From NCBI GenBank assembly GCA_013202295.1, contig JABMRT010000218.1:1-32025 (forward strand): a stretch of DNA of 32,025 bases. Direction: 5' to 3'. The notes under the pieces were generated by a model. It saw nothing but the letters and a program-made list of their open reading frames with translations, made no database searches and had not been told where the DNA came from. Each line of letters opens with the position of its first letter. The first letter of the stretch is position 1. Origin of the DNA: Candidatus Zhuqueibacterota bacterium. Its GTDB lineage: Bacteria; Zhuqueibacterota; QNDG01; JABMRT01. Positions 7,960-15,932 of the stretch are shown piece by piece. Both the position numbers and the translations under genes were made by a program.

Positions 7960-10338
7960 CTAAAACGCCTCGTTTTCAGTACGGGAAATGATCTCTTCCT
8001 GAAGATCTTCATTCATATCATTAAAGTAGTCGCTGTATCCAGCCATTCTTACAAGAAGATCTTTGTAATCCTCAGGTGTTTTCTGAGCTGCTCGAAGCGT
8101 GGCTGTATCCACGATATTGAATTGAATGTGATGACCACCCAACGCAAAATAACTTCTGATCAGGCTGGCCAGCTTGGTGATATCCTCTTCCTTTTTAAGA
8201 AGATTTGGAAGGAACCGCTGGTTCAGAAGTGTACCGCCGGATTTCACCTGATCGATCTTGGAGAGCGATTTGATCACTGCGGATGGACCATGCGTGTCAC
8301 ACCCTTGGGAGGGGGACGTGCCATCAGAAATCGGTTTTTCCGCCAGACGGCCATTGGGTGTTGCGCCAAGTACCTTGCCGAAATAGATATGACAGGTTGT
8401 TGAAAGCATGTTCAGATGATACTTGCCATTCTCCTTGATGTTGGGCTTGTCATCAATGGCTTCAAACAAATCATTATAGACTTGCGTGGCGATGCTGTCA
8501 GCATAATCTTCATCATTTCCAAAGAAGGGTGTTCTGGTCAGGATTTGTTGCCGCATCACCTCTTCACCCTCAAAGTTTTTGGAAACCACTTCAAGGATCT
8601 TGCTCATATCATACGTTTTCTCTTCAAACACATGCTTTTTAAGTGCGGCCAAACTGTCCGTCACTGTACCGAGACCGCAACATTGAATATAATTGGTATT
8701 ATACCTCGGCCCGCCATTATAATAGTCCCTGCCCTTTTGAATACAGTCATCGATCACAACAGAGAGAAAAGGAGCCGGCGCATACTTTGCGAACATTTTA
8801 TCTATATAGTTATTGACACTGATTTTCTGATCAATGATAATATTCAATTGTGTTTTAAAAGCCGTGTATAAATCTTCAAAGGATTTAAACTTGAGTGGAT
8901 CGCCTGTGGCAATCCCCGCCACCTTGCCAGTGCCCGGATCAACGCCATTATTTAAAGTCACTTCCAGGATTTTGGGGACATTTAAATAGCCAGTGAGTAA
9001 GTATGCTTCCTTGCCGAAAGCCCCTGTTTCGATGCACCCGCTACAACCGCCTTCCCGCGCATCTTCAATGGATTTACCGGATCGCAGCATCTGCGAAACA
9101 TATACATCCGGATTAAACACAGCCGGATACCCGTACCCTTTTCGGATGACTTTGCATGCAGTATTCAGAAACCGATTGGGTGTCACATGACTGATATGAA
9201 CGGAATTTCCCGGTTGTAGAATATGAAGTTCTTCGATAACTTCAAGCATGATATAGGAAACCTCGCTCACTCCATCAGATCCATCGGTTTTCACACCGCC
9301 AATATTGATATTCGTAAAATCATTGTATGTGCCACTCTCCCTGGCGGTGATGCCCACCTTGGGGGGAGCCGGATGATTGTTTACTTTGATCCAGAAACAA
9401 CTGATCAGCTCTTTGGCCTGGTCTCGTGTAAGTGTTCCTATTGCAATTTCATCCTCATAAAACGGAGTAAGGTGCTGATCAAAATGACCGGGATTCATCG
9501 CATCCCAGCCATTCAGTTCTGTAATCGTGCCCAGATGAACAAACCAGTACATTTGAATGGCTTCCCAAAAATTGCTGGGGGCATGCGCCGGTACCCGGCT
9601 GCAGACTTCAGCGATTCTTTTCAGTTCAGCAACGCGTGTCTTGTCTTTCTCCGTTTTGGCCATTTCATCTGCCAGATCTGCATGACGCTCAGCAAATACA
9701 ATAACCGCATCACAGGCTATATCCATCGCTTTGAGTTGTTCCGCCTTTTCCGTGGCTTCGGTGTCATTCAAATAGTCCAGGGATTCGAGGTGGTCCTTGA
9801 TTTCCTGTTTAAAATCCAACATGCCCTTCCTGTAGATCTTGCCATCCAAACAGGTATGCCCCGGAGCTCGCTGCTCCATGAACTCTGTAAACAATCCCGC
9901 TTCATATGCGGCTTTCCATTCATCCGGGACGTGATTAAAAATACGCTCGCGCTGCGTTCTTCCCATCCAATAAGGGATGACCTCTTTCTCGTACGTCTTT
10001 ATATCCTCATCACTGATCGTATATCTTTGCTTATCTCTGGTATTCAGTACATGGAAATCTTCAACACTGTGACAGGTCAGTTCAGGAAAAGTGGGAACCG
10101 CCTTGGGACACGGGCCCCGCTCTCCAACGATCAGCTCGTCATCGCCGATGTATATGGTTTTTCGTTTGCATAATTCAAGGAAGTTCATGGCTCGAAGAAT
10201 TGGAATGGAGTACTTCCCGTAATTCTCTTTATAGAATTCGGTTTCAATAAGAGCCCGTTCAATTGAGAGTGACGGCTCTGCTTCGACACTCAATTTTCGA
10301 AGCTTCTGAATTCTTGCATTCATTATAGATCCAATCAT
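7960..10338 (-). CDS. hypD: Glycyl radical enzyme, trans-4-hydroxy-L-proline dehydratase type (HypD)
   Basis: This 792-residue PFL-like enzyme has the thiyl cysteine segment GGCSGCIETG (Cys435, Glu437) and the C-terminal glycyl loop RMAGYSDYF (Gly767). Compared from memory with characterised Clostridioides difficile HypD (789 residues), it matches along its whole length and keeps its described active-site set: Phe153, His161, Asp279, Ser335, Asp340, Phe341, Cys435, Glu437, Tyr451 and a Thr in LSTTCHIYFG. The predicted reaction is radical dehydration of trans-4-hydroxy-L-proline to 1-pyrroline-5-carboxylate, in the cytoplasm and without oxygen. The residue before SGC is Cys instead of Thr. The start is either 10338 or 10323; the latter has a weak GGAT upstream. 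It is the first gene of a tight cluster with its activase. No proC lies nearby. It is unrelated to hydrogenase-maturation HypD. Confidence 0.9.
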   Translation of the reverse strand: MIGSIMNARIQKLRKLSVEAEPSLSIERALIETEFYKENYGKYSIPILRAMNFLELCKRKTIYIGDDELIVGERGPCPKAVPTFPELTCHSVEDFHVLNTRDKQRYTISDEDIKTYEKEVIPYWMGRTQRERIFNHVPDEWKAAYEAGLFTEFMEQRAPGHTCLDGKIYRKGMLDFKQEIKDHLESLDYLNDTEATEKAEQLKAMDIACDAVIVFAERHADLADEMAKTEKDKTRVAELKRIAEVCSRVPAHAPSNFWEAIQMYWFVHLGTITELNGWDAMNPGHFDQHLTPFYEDEIAIGTLTRDQAKELISCFWIKVNNHPAPPKVGITARESGTYNDFTNINIGGVKTDGSDGVSEVSYIMLEVIEELHILQPGNSVHISHVTPNRFLNTACKVIRKGYGYPAVFNPDVYVSQMLRSGKSIEDAREGGCSGCIETGAFGKEAYLLTGYLNVPKILEVTLNNGVDPGTGKVAGIATGDPLKFKSFEDLYTAFKTQLNIIIDQKISVNNYIDKMFAKYAPAPFLSVVIDDCIQKGRDYYNGGPRYNTNYIQCCGLGTVTDSLAALKKHVFEEKTYDMSKILEVVSKNFEGEEVMRQQILTRTPFFGNDEDYADSIATQVYNDLFEAIDDKPNIKENGKYHLNMLSTTCHIYFGKVLGATPNGRLAEKPISDGTSPSQGCDTHGPSAVIKSLSKIDQVKSGGTLLNQRFLPNLLKKEEDITKLASLIRSYFALGGHHIQFNIVDTATLRAAQKTPEDYKDLLVRMAGYSDYFNDMNEDLQEEIISRTENEAF

Positions 10339-10498
10339 TATAATGTAACGACCGCTACCCTCAGCGATAGGTATAATCGAATTGCTTGCTTAACAATACA
10401 AAAAATATGAGGGAAAATCAATATAATAGGACTGTTATTTTTCAATCATAGATTAGCAAGATTTGTTGGAATTAATAATAAACAATCTCACTGATCTT

Positions 10499-10753
10499 CT
10501 ATCTAATCAACATAAGCTTGATTGTTTTTATCTCATTACCATTCTCAAATCTGCATAAATACACACCACTAGGAACATCCGTTTCCGGCGTCATTTTAAC
10601 CGAATCCTCCGGGATCTTCTCTTCACGTGTCACATCCGGATATTCGGGATCCGGCTCGGTGGGTTTTTTTTCACAGACCACGATTAAAAGCGATAGAATA
10701 AGAGCAGCAACTGTTTCGGCCCGGAAATTCACTCTGATTTTTATTCGTTTCAT
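10499..10753 (-). CDS. 84-aa chimeric mini-lipoprotein: lipoprotein leader fused to a T9SS tail end
   Basis: The ATG at 10753 sits seven bases after AAGGAG. The product has a signal peptide with lipobox LIVVC, a linker (KKPTEPDPEYPDVTREEK...) almost the same as that of the lipoprotein at 1895-2872, and then the last strand of a T9SS type A sorting domain (PSGVYLCRFENGNEIKTIK, ending LMLIR). No propeller or other folded domain lies between. Over about 105 bases the DNA is roughly 83% identical to the paralogue, with about 30 of 34 residues kept, so many differences are synonymous. It may be an internal-deletion remnant or a genuine short lipoprotein. It follows the transglutaminase-like gene by 31 bases on the same strand. 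Confidence 0.65.
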   Translation of the reverse strand: MKRIKIRVNFRAETVAALILSLLIVVCEKKPTEPDPEYPDVTREEKIPEDSVKMTPETDVPSGVYLCRFENGNEIKTIKLMLIR

Positions 10754-10784
10754 GGACACACTCCTTTATATTGATCTTCTTATC

Positions 10785-11732
10785 CTACTCGGGTTTCTCA
10801 AAAAACCGCAACGCATTTGTTGTAAAGATACGATTTGGATTGTCCTCCTCCTCAGCTGCGAATCCCTCTGGAATCAGATGCACTTTGACAACCGGTCCTG
10901 TACTTTCATAATTGAATTTGCTCGCCTGAGGGCAGGATGCCTGAAAAGCGTTTTTTGCCATATAGACGGTGTACCACTGATCGTACGATTCGAACGCTAT
11001 TCCGAAAAGCATGAGAGAACTGAACGGCTGCATCTGAATGGATCGGAATCGGGGAACTCGTCCCCCGCAATAGGCTTCTCGTATCTCGAGATAACCCAGC
11101 GGATTTCCTGATCCATCATGAAAAAAAGTATTGAATGTGGGATCAAGGCAAATCCATTTTTTCATGGAGGGACTGTAAATGGTGACGATGGAGTGTGTAT
11201 CCCCGTCAAATTGAGATGGCATACAGGAGATTCTCCTTGACTTATAGCCGAAGGCCAGCAGAATTTCGTTCAAAACAATGGATTTCATCCAGCAATTCAG
11301 AGCATAATGATGTTTTTTCTGAAATTGGATGATCGCGCGGGCATTCAATGTATCCGGATTCATTATAAAATTGTTTTGACTGTCGGTGATCTGGTGCACC
11401 CAATCCATGAGATTGAGGAGTCTTTCCATTTCCGGACCGGTACCGGCGACCTTTTTGAGATCGTATTTTTTAATGAATTCGGCCAATTCTTTTTCCGTAG
11501 ACTCATACTGCCATCCAGGTTGAATTGAAGCCACATCCACATCGGAAAATCTTGGATAGGATTGAAGACGATGAACGAATGTATCAAACATGTTTTGCTG
11601 GCTTTCATTTAAATCTAACACAACCGGAGATTGTTGGCAGAATATTGAAAAAAGTGAATTTAGCAAAAGGACAACAATGCCCGACCTGAGAAAACTTTTA
11701 CAAATGTAAGTCTGATATTGTTTATCTACCAT
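10785..11732 (-). CDS. Transglutaminase-like (papain-fold) protein, putative lipoprotein
   Basis: This 315-residue protein starts at the ATG at 11732, seven bases after GGAGG. The N-terminus has a hydrophobic helix ending in FSIFC (Cys32), a plausible but imperfect lipobox. A transglutaminase-like core follows, with the Cys-His-Asp order of the family: ALNCWMKS (Cys147), GDTHSIVTIY (His180) and ICLDPTFN (Asp197). In bacteria this fold includes proteases, peptidases and cross-linking enzymes, so the reaction cannot be named. Cell-envelope location is inferred from the leader. It lies 82 bases after the carbohydrate-binding protein gene and 31 bases before the mini-lipoprotein gene, all on the minus strand. 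Confidence 0.78.
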   Translation of the reverse strand: MVDKQYQTYICKSFLRSGIVVLLLNSLFSIFCQQSPVVLDLNESQQNMFDTFVHRLQSYPRFSDVDVASIQPGWQYESTEKELAEFIKKYDLKKVAGTGPEMERLLNLMDWVHQITDSQNNFIMNPDTLNARAIIQFQKKHHYALNCWMKSIVLNEILLAFGYKSRRISCMPSQFDGDTHSIVTIYSPSMKKWICLDPTFNTFFHDGSGNPLGYLEIREAYCGGRVPRFRSIQMQPFSSLMLFGIAFESYDQWYTVYMAKNAFQASCPQASKFNYESTGPVVKVHLIPEGFAAEEEDNPNRIFTTNALRFFEKPE

Positions 11733-11768
11733 GATATATCCTCCAAAAATTAATACCACAACATCATT

Positions 11769-11796
11769 CTATACAGCCAACTGCCCTATTGTATAG
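11769..11796. repeat. Short inverted repeat between two secreted-protein genes
   Basis: The seven-base arms CTATACA and TGTATAG enclose 14 bases in the 82-base gap between 11732 and 11815. There is no U-tract next to it, so this is more like an operator or processing hairpin than a terminator; it could be chance. Confidence 0.25.
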
Positions 11797-11814
11797 CATT
11801 GGAACGAAGATATT

Positions 11815-12510
11815 TCATTTTGAATTGTAGAATAGAATTTCCATAGGGCCCGTATCCAAACTATCCGGTCGTGGAAAATCAATATTCGTTGTTAGTATAA
11901 ATTTATCAAACTCAAATCCATCTTCTCTCATCGAAAAGTGGATGTCATGTATTCCTATTGTCGGGATGTCCAGATAGATCTGATCGAAAACTCCACAATG
12001 CTCAGCATCCGTACGCTGCTTGCTCTCCCACCGCCAGGTGTGCTTGCCCTCACACCATTGCATGCGCTGGCCGTGCTCTGGCCATTCTCCGTCCAGCCCC
12101 ACATGAATGCCGTTATCCTCACTTCCCGTGGAAAACGCCCGCACCCAGACATAGTATCGTCCTGTATTATTGAATTGGATCTTGTAGGTTAGGATAGCAA
12201 GTATTCCTGGTACATTAGAGAAGCTGACTTCGTGCACAAGCGGGTCATCATGTGTTTGCCGCGTATCCGGCAGGATTTCAAGATAGGCACCGCCGCTTGC
12301 ACCCTTGTGGATGGGATCTATGTCCGGTTTGATTGAAGGGACGGAGGCTGCATTGCACAGAATCCATTGCCGGGTTTCTGTTTGGGATTGTGAAACATAA
12401 TGCTCCGTTTCCACAGCAACCAGACCGTCTTGTTCTTCAACAATCCATTGAGCTTGAGCAAATACTGGGACAATAAGGACAGTCAACAAGATTGGGAAAA
12501 ACCATTTCAT
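11815..12510 (-). CDS. Secreted carbohydrate-binding protein (GH115 C-terminal/malectin-like fold)
   Basis: This 231-residue protein has a Sec signal peptide (KWFFPILLTVLIVPVFAQAQ) and one beta-sandwich domain. Its motifs are those of the domain found at the C-terminus of GH115 glucuronidases and in related secreted proteins: DGLVAVETEHY near the start, TGRYYVWVRAFSTGSEDNGI with HVGLDGEW in the middle, and SMREDGFEFDKFILT near the end. No catalytic domain is attached, which is unusual because the domain normally accompanies an enzyme. A GAGG lies eight bases before the ATG. It is the first gene after the tldDE terminator and may head a transcript running through the transglutaminase-like gene. 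Binding to a glycan is inferred from the fold. Confidence 0.75.
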   Translation of the reverse strand: MKWFFPILLTVLIVPVFAQAQWIVEEQDGLVAVETEHYVSQSQTETRQWILCNAASVPSIKPDIDPIHKGASGGAYLEILPDTRQTHDDPLVHEVSFSNVPGILAILTYKIQFNNTGRYYVWVRAFSTGSEDNGIHVGLDGEWPEHGQRMQWCEGKHTWRWESKQRTDAEHCGVFDQIYLDIPTIGIHDIHFSMREDGFEFDKFILTTNIDFPRPDSLDTGPMEILFYNSK

Positions 12511-12605
12511 AATTATATCCTCATCTATCTACTTGTATCAATATAAAAAAACTTTAATTGTTTTGATATAATAACTTGGCATGATTTGCATTTTTTACAT
12601 AAAGA

Positions 12606-12637
12606 AAAGCACTGAACAGTAACCTGCACAGTGCTTT
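12606..12637 (-). terminator. Hairpin terminator after tldE
   Basis: Nine-base arms (AAAGCACTG and CAGTGCTTT) enclose a 14-base loop. Read on the minus strand, the hairpin is followed by a TTTTCTTTATGT tract. It sits 33 bases beyond the tldE stop and before the 12510 gene, so it probably ends the tldDE transcript. Confidence 0.65.
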
Positions 12638-12670
12638 AATATAACAAGTACGATTAACCTTGAAGGATGA

Positions 12671-13993
12671 TTATACTCCGGATACTACCACATCGGTGAA
12701 TACCAAACTCGGCATTCGCCAGCTCGAGTAGATCCATGGATCATTGGCAGCTTCGGCCAGACGATTCCAGAGTTCAAGATGGTTGCCAGCAATGTTCATC
12801 TCAGCGACAGCCTGAGTAAGTTCGCCACCTTCAAACAATGTGCCAGTGATACCTATTGAGAAGTCTCCAGTATTCGAATTGGAATTCCCGCCGATAAATC
12901 CATTAACGAGAATACCCCGCCCAAGATCCTTCATGATCTCTGCCACCGATCGGGTACCGGGAGGCAGAATTAAATTACTGGTGCCACCAGTGGTGGGCGC
13001 CACTCCCAGCTTTCGGCTGCGATACCAGTCGATCAAGTATTCTTTCAGCACACCCTTCTCGACCAAGGCCCGTTTTTTCGTAGCAAAACCATCTCCATCA
13101 TACAATCGACTGCCCAATCCGCCGATGACAAAAGGATCATCAATCAGAGTAAACACATCGCTACCCAACTTCTCTCCCTTTTTATCAACCAGAAACGAGC
13201 GTTTTTGTTGCAGAGCCCAGCCGTTCATGGCTGACATAAAACCATTTAAAACCCGACCAACACCCTGGTTCTCAATGATAATCGGTAAAGTCTCAGTTTC
13301 CAGTTTCTTGCTTCCCATCAGATCGAGAGTACGTTTGGCTGCTTGTTTTCCGATTTCTTCACAAGATGGCAGATTCTTGAGGTTTCGGTCGACCGCATAA
13401 GAATATCCGTTGGGCCGGCGGTTTCCCTCATCCTGTGCAGTCATTTCTACAAAAACATAACAGACAGATGACTGGGTTTCACCAAAAAATCCATTGCTGG
13501 TCATTACGGTAGAATCCTGCAACTCATCATAGACCTGTGATGTCACAGAGATGACCTTTTCACCACCGGCTTCCACACAGGATGCTTCCAGGGTTTTGGC
13601 CATTTGATGACGCAGTTCCGGTGTAATTTGATCATAATTCGGATCCATGATTTCCAGATCCAGATCTTTCCGACCTTCATAGTATTTGGGATCAGGCAAA
13701 CTCCGGAATGGATCTTCTTCCAGCAACTTGGCTGTCTCGACCACGTTGTTGACAAACGTTTTCAGCGCATCCGGACGCAGATCGGAAGTATTTTGCGCTG
13801 AGTACCGGTTATTCACATAGATATCGATATTGATGCCTTGCGTGCCCGCCTCTTTCACGGTTTCCGGTTTCTTTTCGCGGTACTGTACTTCGACAAACCG
13901 GCTTTTTGAATATGAGACTTTGCAATCATCCGCACCCGCTTGTTTGGCCGTTTTCAAAACAAGCTCGCATAATTTCGTCATTTCTTTACTCAT
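12671..13993 (-). CDS. tldE: TldE/PmbA-like partner subunit of the TldD metalloprotease
   Basis: This 440-residue protein is of the TldD/PmbA superfamily and, like known TldE subunits, has no HExxxH motif. Recognisable segments are the N-terminal QGINIDIYVNNRYSAQNTSDL, the central PIIIENQGVGRVLNGFMSAMNG (where TldD has its zinc motif) and the C-terminal GGNSNSNTGDFSIGITG. The ATG at 13993 lies two bases after the tldD stop with AAGGAG upstream, so translation is probably coupled. In Escherichia coli TldD and TldE form a heterodimer that degrades unfolded or modified peptides. No signal peptide is visible here, in contrast to the TldD partner. Confidence 0.9.
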   Translation of the reverse strand: MSKEMTKLCELVLKTAKQAGADDCKVSYSKSRFVEVQYREKKPETVKEAGTQGINIDIYVNNRYSAQNTSDLRPDALKTFVNNVVETAKLLEEDPFRSLPDPKYYEGRKDLDLEIMDPNYDQITPELRHQMAKTLEASCVEAGGEKVISVTSQVYDELQDSTVMTSNGFFGETQSSVCYVFVEMTAQDEGNRRPNGYSYAVDRNLKNLPSCEEIGKQAAKRTLDLMGSKKLETETLPIIIENQGVGRVLNGFMSAMNGWALQQKRSFLVDKKGEKLGSDVFTLIDDPFVIGGLGSRLYDGDGFATKKRALVEKGVLKEYLIDWYRSRKLGVAPTTGGTSNLILPPGTRSVAEIMKDLGRGILVNGFIGGNSNSNTGDFSIGITGTLFEGGELTQAVAEMNIAGNHLELWNRLAEAANDPWIYSSWRMPSLVFTDVVVSGV

Positions 13994-13995
13994 CT

Positions 13996-15537
13996 TCACG
14001 CTCCTTGTTTTTGAACACCACCTACTGTCATGGATTTCACCAGGCAGGTGGGTAAGCCAAATCCGACCGGCATTGATTGTCCATCTTTGCCACATGCACC
14101 TCTACCACCCTCATGCAATTCCAGATCATTGGCAACCATGGTTACATTCTGCAGCATCTTGGGTCCATTTCCCATGATATTGACATCTTTTATCGGTTTG
14201 GTTATTTTCCCGTCTTCTATCATTTTTCCCTGAGATACGTAGAATGCGAAATCCCCTTCACCGATCTTCACCTGACCATTACTGATATCTTCCACATAAA
14301 TACCGTTTTTTACAGATTTGATCACATCTTCCGGTGCCGTCTCACCTGCCAGCATGTAAGTATTTCTCATACGGGGGATGGGAATATGCTGATAACTCTC
14401 ACGGCGGCCATTGCCAGTTGGTTTCACATTATAATGTTTGGCAGAAATTTTGTCGTGCAGGTATCCTGTGAGGATGCCGTTCTCAACCAGCATGGTTTTC
14501 TGTCCAGGAATACCTTCATCATCCACATTGATGGAACCCAATTGGCGGGGTGTGATGCCTTCATCTACAATGTGTACGAATGGTTCAGCCACTTTTTTAC
14601 CGATCATGGTTGAATACGTGGATATACCCTTGCGGTTGAAATCTGCTTCCATGCCATGTCCAATGGCTTCATGGAGAAGAATGCCCGTTACACCTGGACC
14701 CAGAACAACAGGCATTTCACCGGCCGGGGGCTGTTCAGCGTCGAAAAGGATCACAGCCCGATCCACAACTTCCTTGGCCAGTTTATCAGCCAGATCCGGT
14801 GTGAAATAGGAGAAATCCTGTCGGCCACCGAAATTCCACCAGGCCCGTTCCTGCTTTCCGTCTTTCTCGGCAACGACTGAGGCCGAAAGATAATCACGAG
14901 GCAAAAGGTCTTCTGCCTTCACACCATCACTGGTCACAACCATCATTCGTTTTTGTTGATCATGCATTGTTGCGTTGACCTTGATAATCAGATCAGAAAG
15001 GCCAAAGCACTGTTCATTGACACGTTTGATCAATGGCAGTTTTGAAGAGAGTGAGATATCGGTGAACAGGGTTTTGATTGGATAGTAATCCTCGGTTTTC
15101 AGCCTGATATACTCTTTTGCGGCTGATTTCGGCTTTCCATCTGCAATTGAAGCGGCTGTCGCCGCAGCAGCCTTCATGGATTCTTCTGTTAATTCCTGAG
15201 TAAAACCATAGCCGGTTTGGTCGCCTTTGACAGTACGTATTCCCACACCTAGGTTAATACTACCATTGGCACGGTCTACCTTGCCGTCTTCCAGACTGAC
15301 CCAGTTGGAGATAGTGTGCTCGAAATACAGATCGGCAAAATCTCCACCTTTGGATAATGCTATTTCCAGTATCTTCTTGCACAGCGCATCGTTGATGCCA
15401 AACTCGGATTCAAAAAATCCGGGTGCACCCGCAAAGGCGGATTCCACCAGAGCACCGGGAATGATCCGGGACAGGGCGGCGGCGGTGCCCAGAGCGGCAG
15501 AAGTACCAAGAAAATCGCGTCTGCTGATCGATCCCAT
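13996..15537 (-). CDS. tldD: TldD-like zinc metalloprotease with Tat signal
   Basis: This 513-residue protein begins with a Tat signal (ISRRDFLGTSAALG, then Ala-rich up to SAFAGAP). The catalytic motif is HEAIGH (His289, Glu290, His294), matching the HExxxH of TldD, with the conserved C-terminal Cys482 in ACGKDGQ as the expected third zinc ligand. TldD normally acts in the cytoplasm with TldE on unstructured peptides, so an exported copy points to peptide processing in the periplasm. The start is fixed by AGGAGGT just upstream of the ATG. It is the first gene of the two-gene tldDE operon. Family assignment is firm; export is inferred from the leader. Confidence 0.9.
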   Translation of the reverse strand: MGSISRRDFLGTSAALGTAAALSRIIPGALVESAFAGAPGFFESEFGINDALCKKILEIALSKGGDFADLYFEHTISNWVSLEDGKVDRANGSINLGVGIRTVKGDQTGYGFTQELTEESMKAAAATAASIADGKPKSAAKEYIRLKTEDYYPIKTLFTDISLSSKLPLIKRVNEQCFGLSDLIIKVNATMHDQQKRMMVVTSDGVKAEDLLPRDYLSASVVAEKDGKQERAWWNFGGRQDFSYFTPDLADKLAKEVVDRAVILFDAEQPPAGEMPVVLGPGVTGILLHEAIGHGMEADFNRKGISTYSTMIGKKVAEPFVHIVDEGITPRQLGSINVDDEGIPGQKTMLVENGILTGYLHDKISAKHYNVKPTGNGRRESYQHIPIPRMRNTYMLAGETAPEDVIKSVKNGIYVEDISNGQVKIGEGDFAFYVSQGKMIEDGKITKPIKDVNIMGNGPKMLQNVTMVANDLELHEGGRGACGKDGQSMPVGFGLPTCLVKSMTVGGVQKQGA

Positions 15538-15932
15538 AAGGACCTCCTGTAAAAAAGAGTTAAAATAGACTTACTATTGTACGAATATTTTAATAAAATT
15601 GTTATACATATCGAAGAGTAACATTTAAATCTAAACAAGCATTCATAACATCATATTATTTTTTAATCCTTCAGGATATATATTTCTTAGCTGGGCTCAT
15701 CATTATTGCATGCAATAAAAAGAAACAGAAGTCCAAATAAGAAATTGAGGATAATCTTTTTCAAGTCTCGCCTCCAGAAATAGTCCAAGATGCAGTGAAG
15801 AAATGAAGTTATAAACCTATATAATTATAGCTAAACTTTACTAAATATTAAGCAGAAAATCAATCAGAAAGAGGATTAAGAAAATGCGGCCCATGCAGGA
15901 TGAGCGGCGGTATAAAATATTAAGAATTCGAA
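15538..15932. other. 395-base intergenic region between the porin and tldD
   Basis: This AT-rich stretch holds the tldD ribosome binding site and presumably its promoter at the left end, and the small lipoprotein leader reading frame at 15687-15764. No convincing -35/-10 pair, terminator hairpin or further gene was seen. Confidence 0.5.
15687..15764 (-). pseudogene. 25-codon lipoprotein leader with TTG start (mini-lipoprotein or remnant)
   Basis: A reading frame opens with TTG after GAGGCGAGAC, encodes a charged start (KK), a hydrophobic core (IILNFLFGLLFLF), a lipobox (IAC, Cys18) and only seven more residues (NNDEPS region) before TAA. The 5' segment GAGGCGAGAC-NTG-AAAAAGATTA matches the start of the aldo/keto reductase gene at 6997 except for A to T at the start codon. 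This suggests a lipoprotein gene whose body was lost and whose ATG became TTG, but a functional small lipoprotein is not excluded. Confidence 0.5.

Noticed and set aside
9223-10173. A 316-codon open frame on the plus strand opposite hypD
   Set aside because: It is antisense to a strongly conserved enzyme gene, matches no family I recognise, and arises from the codon pattern of the minus-strand gene.
7960-10338. Reading hypD as the hydrogenase-maturation protein of the same name
   Set aside because: The sequence is a PFL-like glycyl radical enzyme with a Cys/Gly radical pair; the shared symbol is coincidental.
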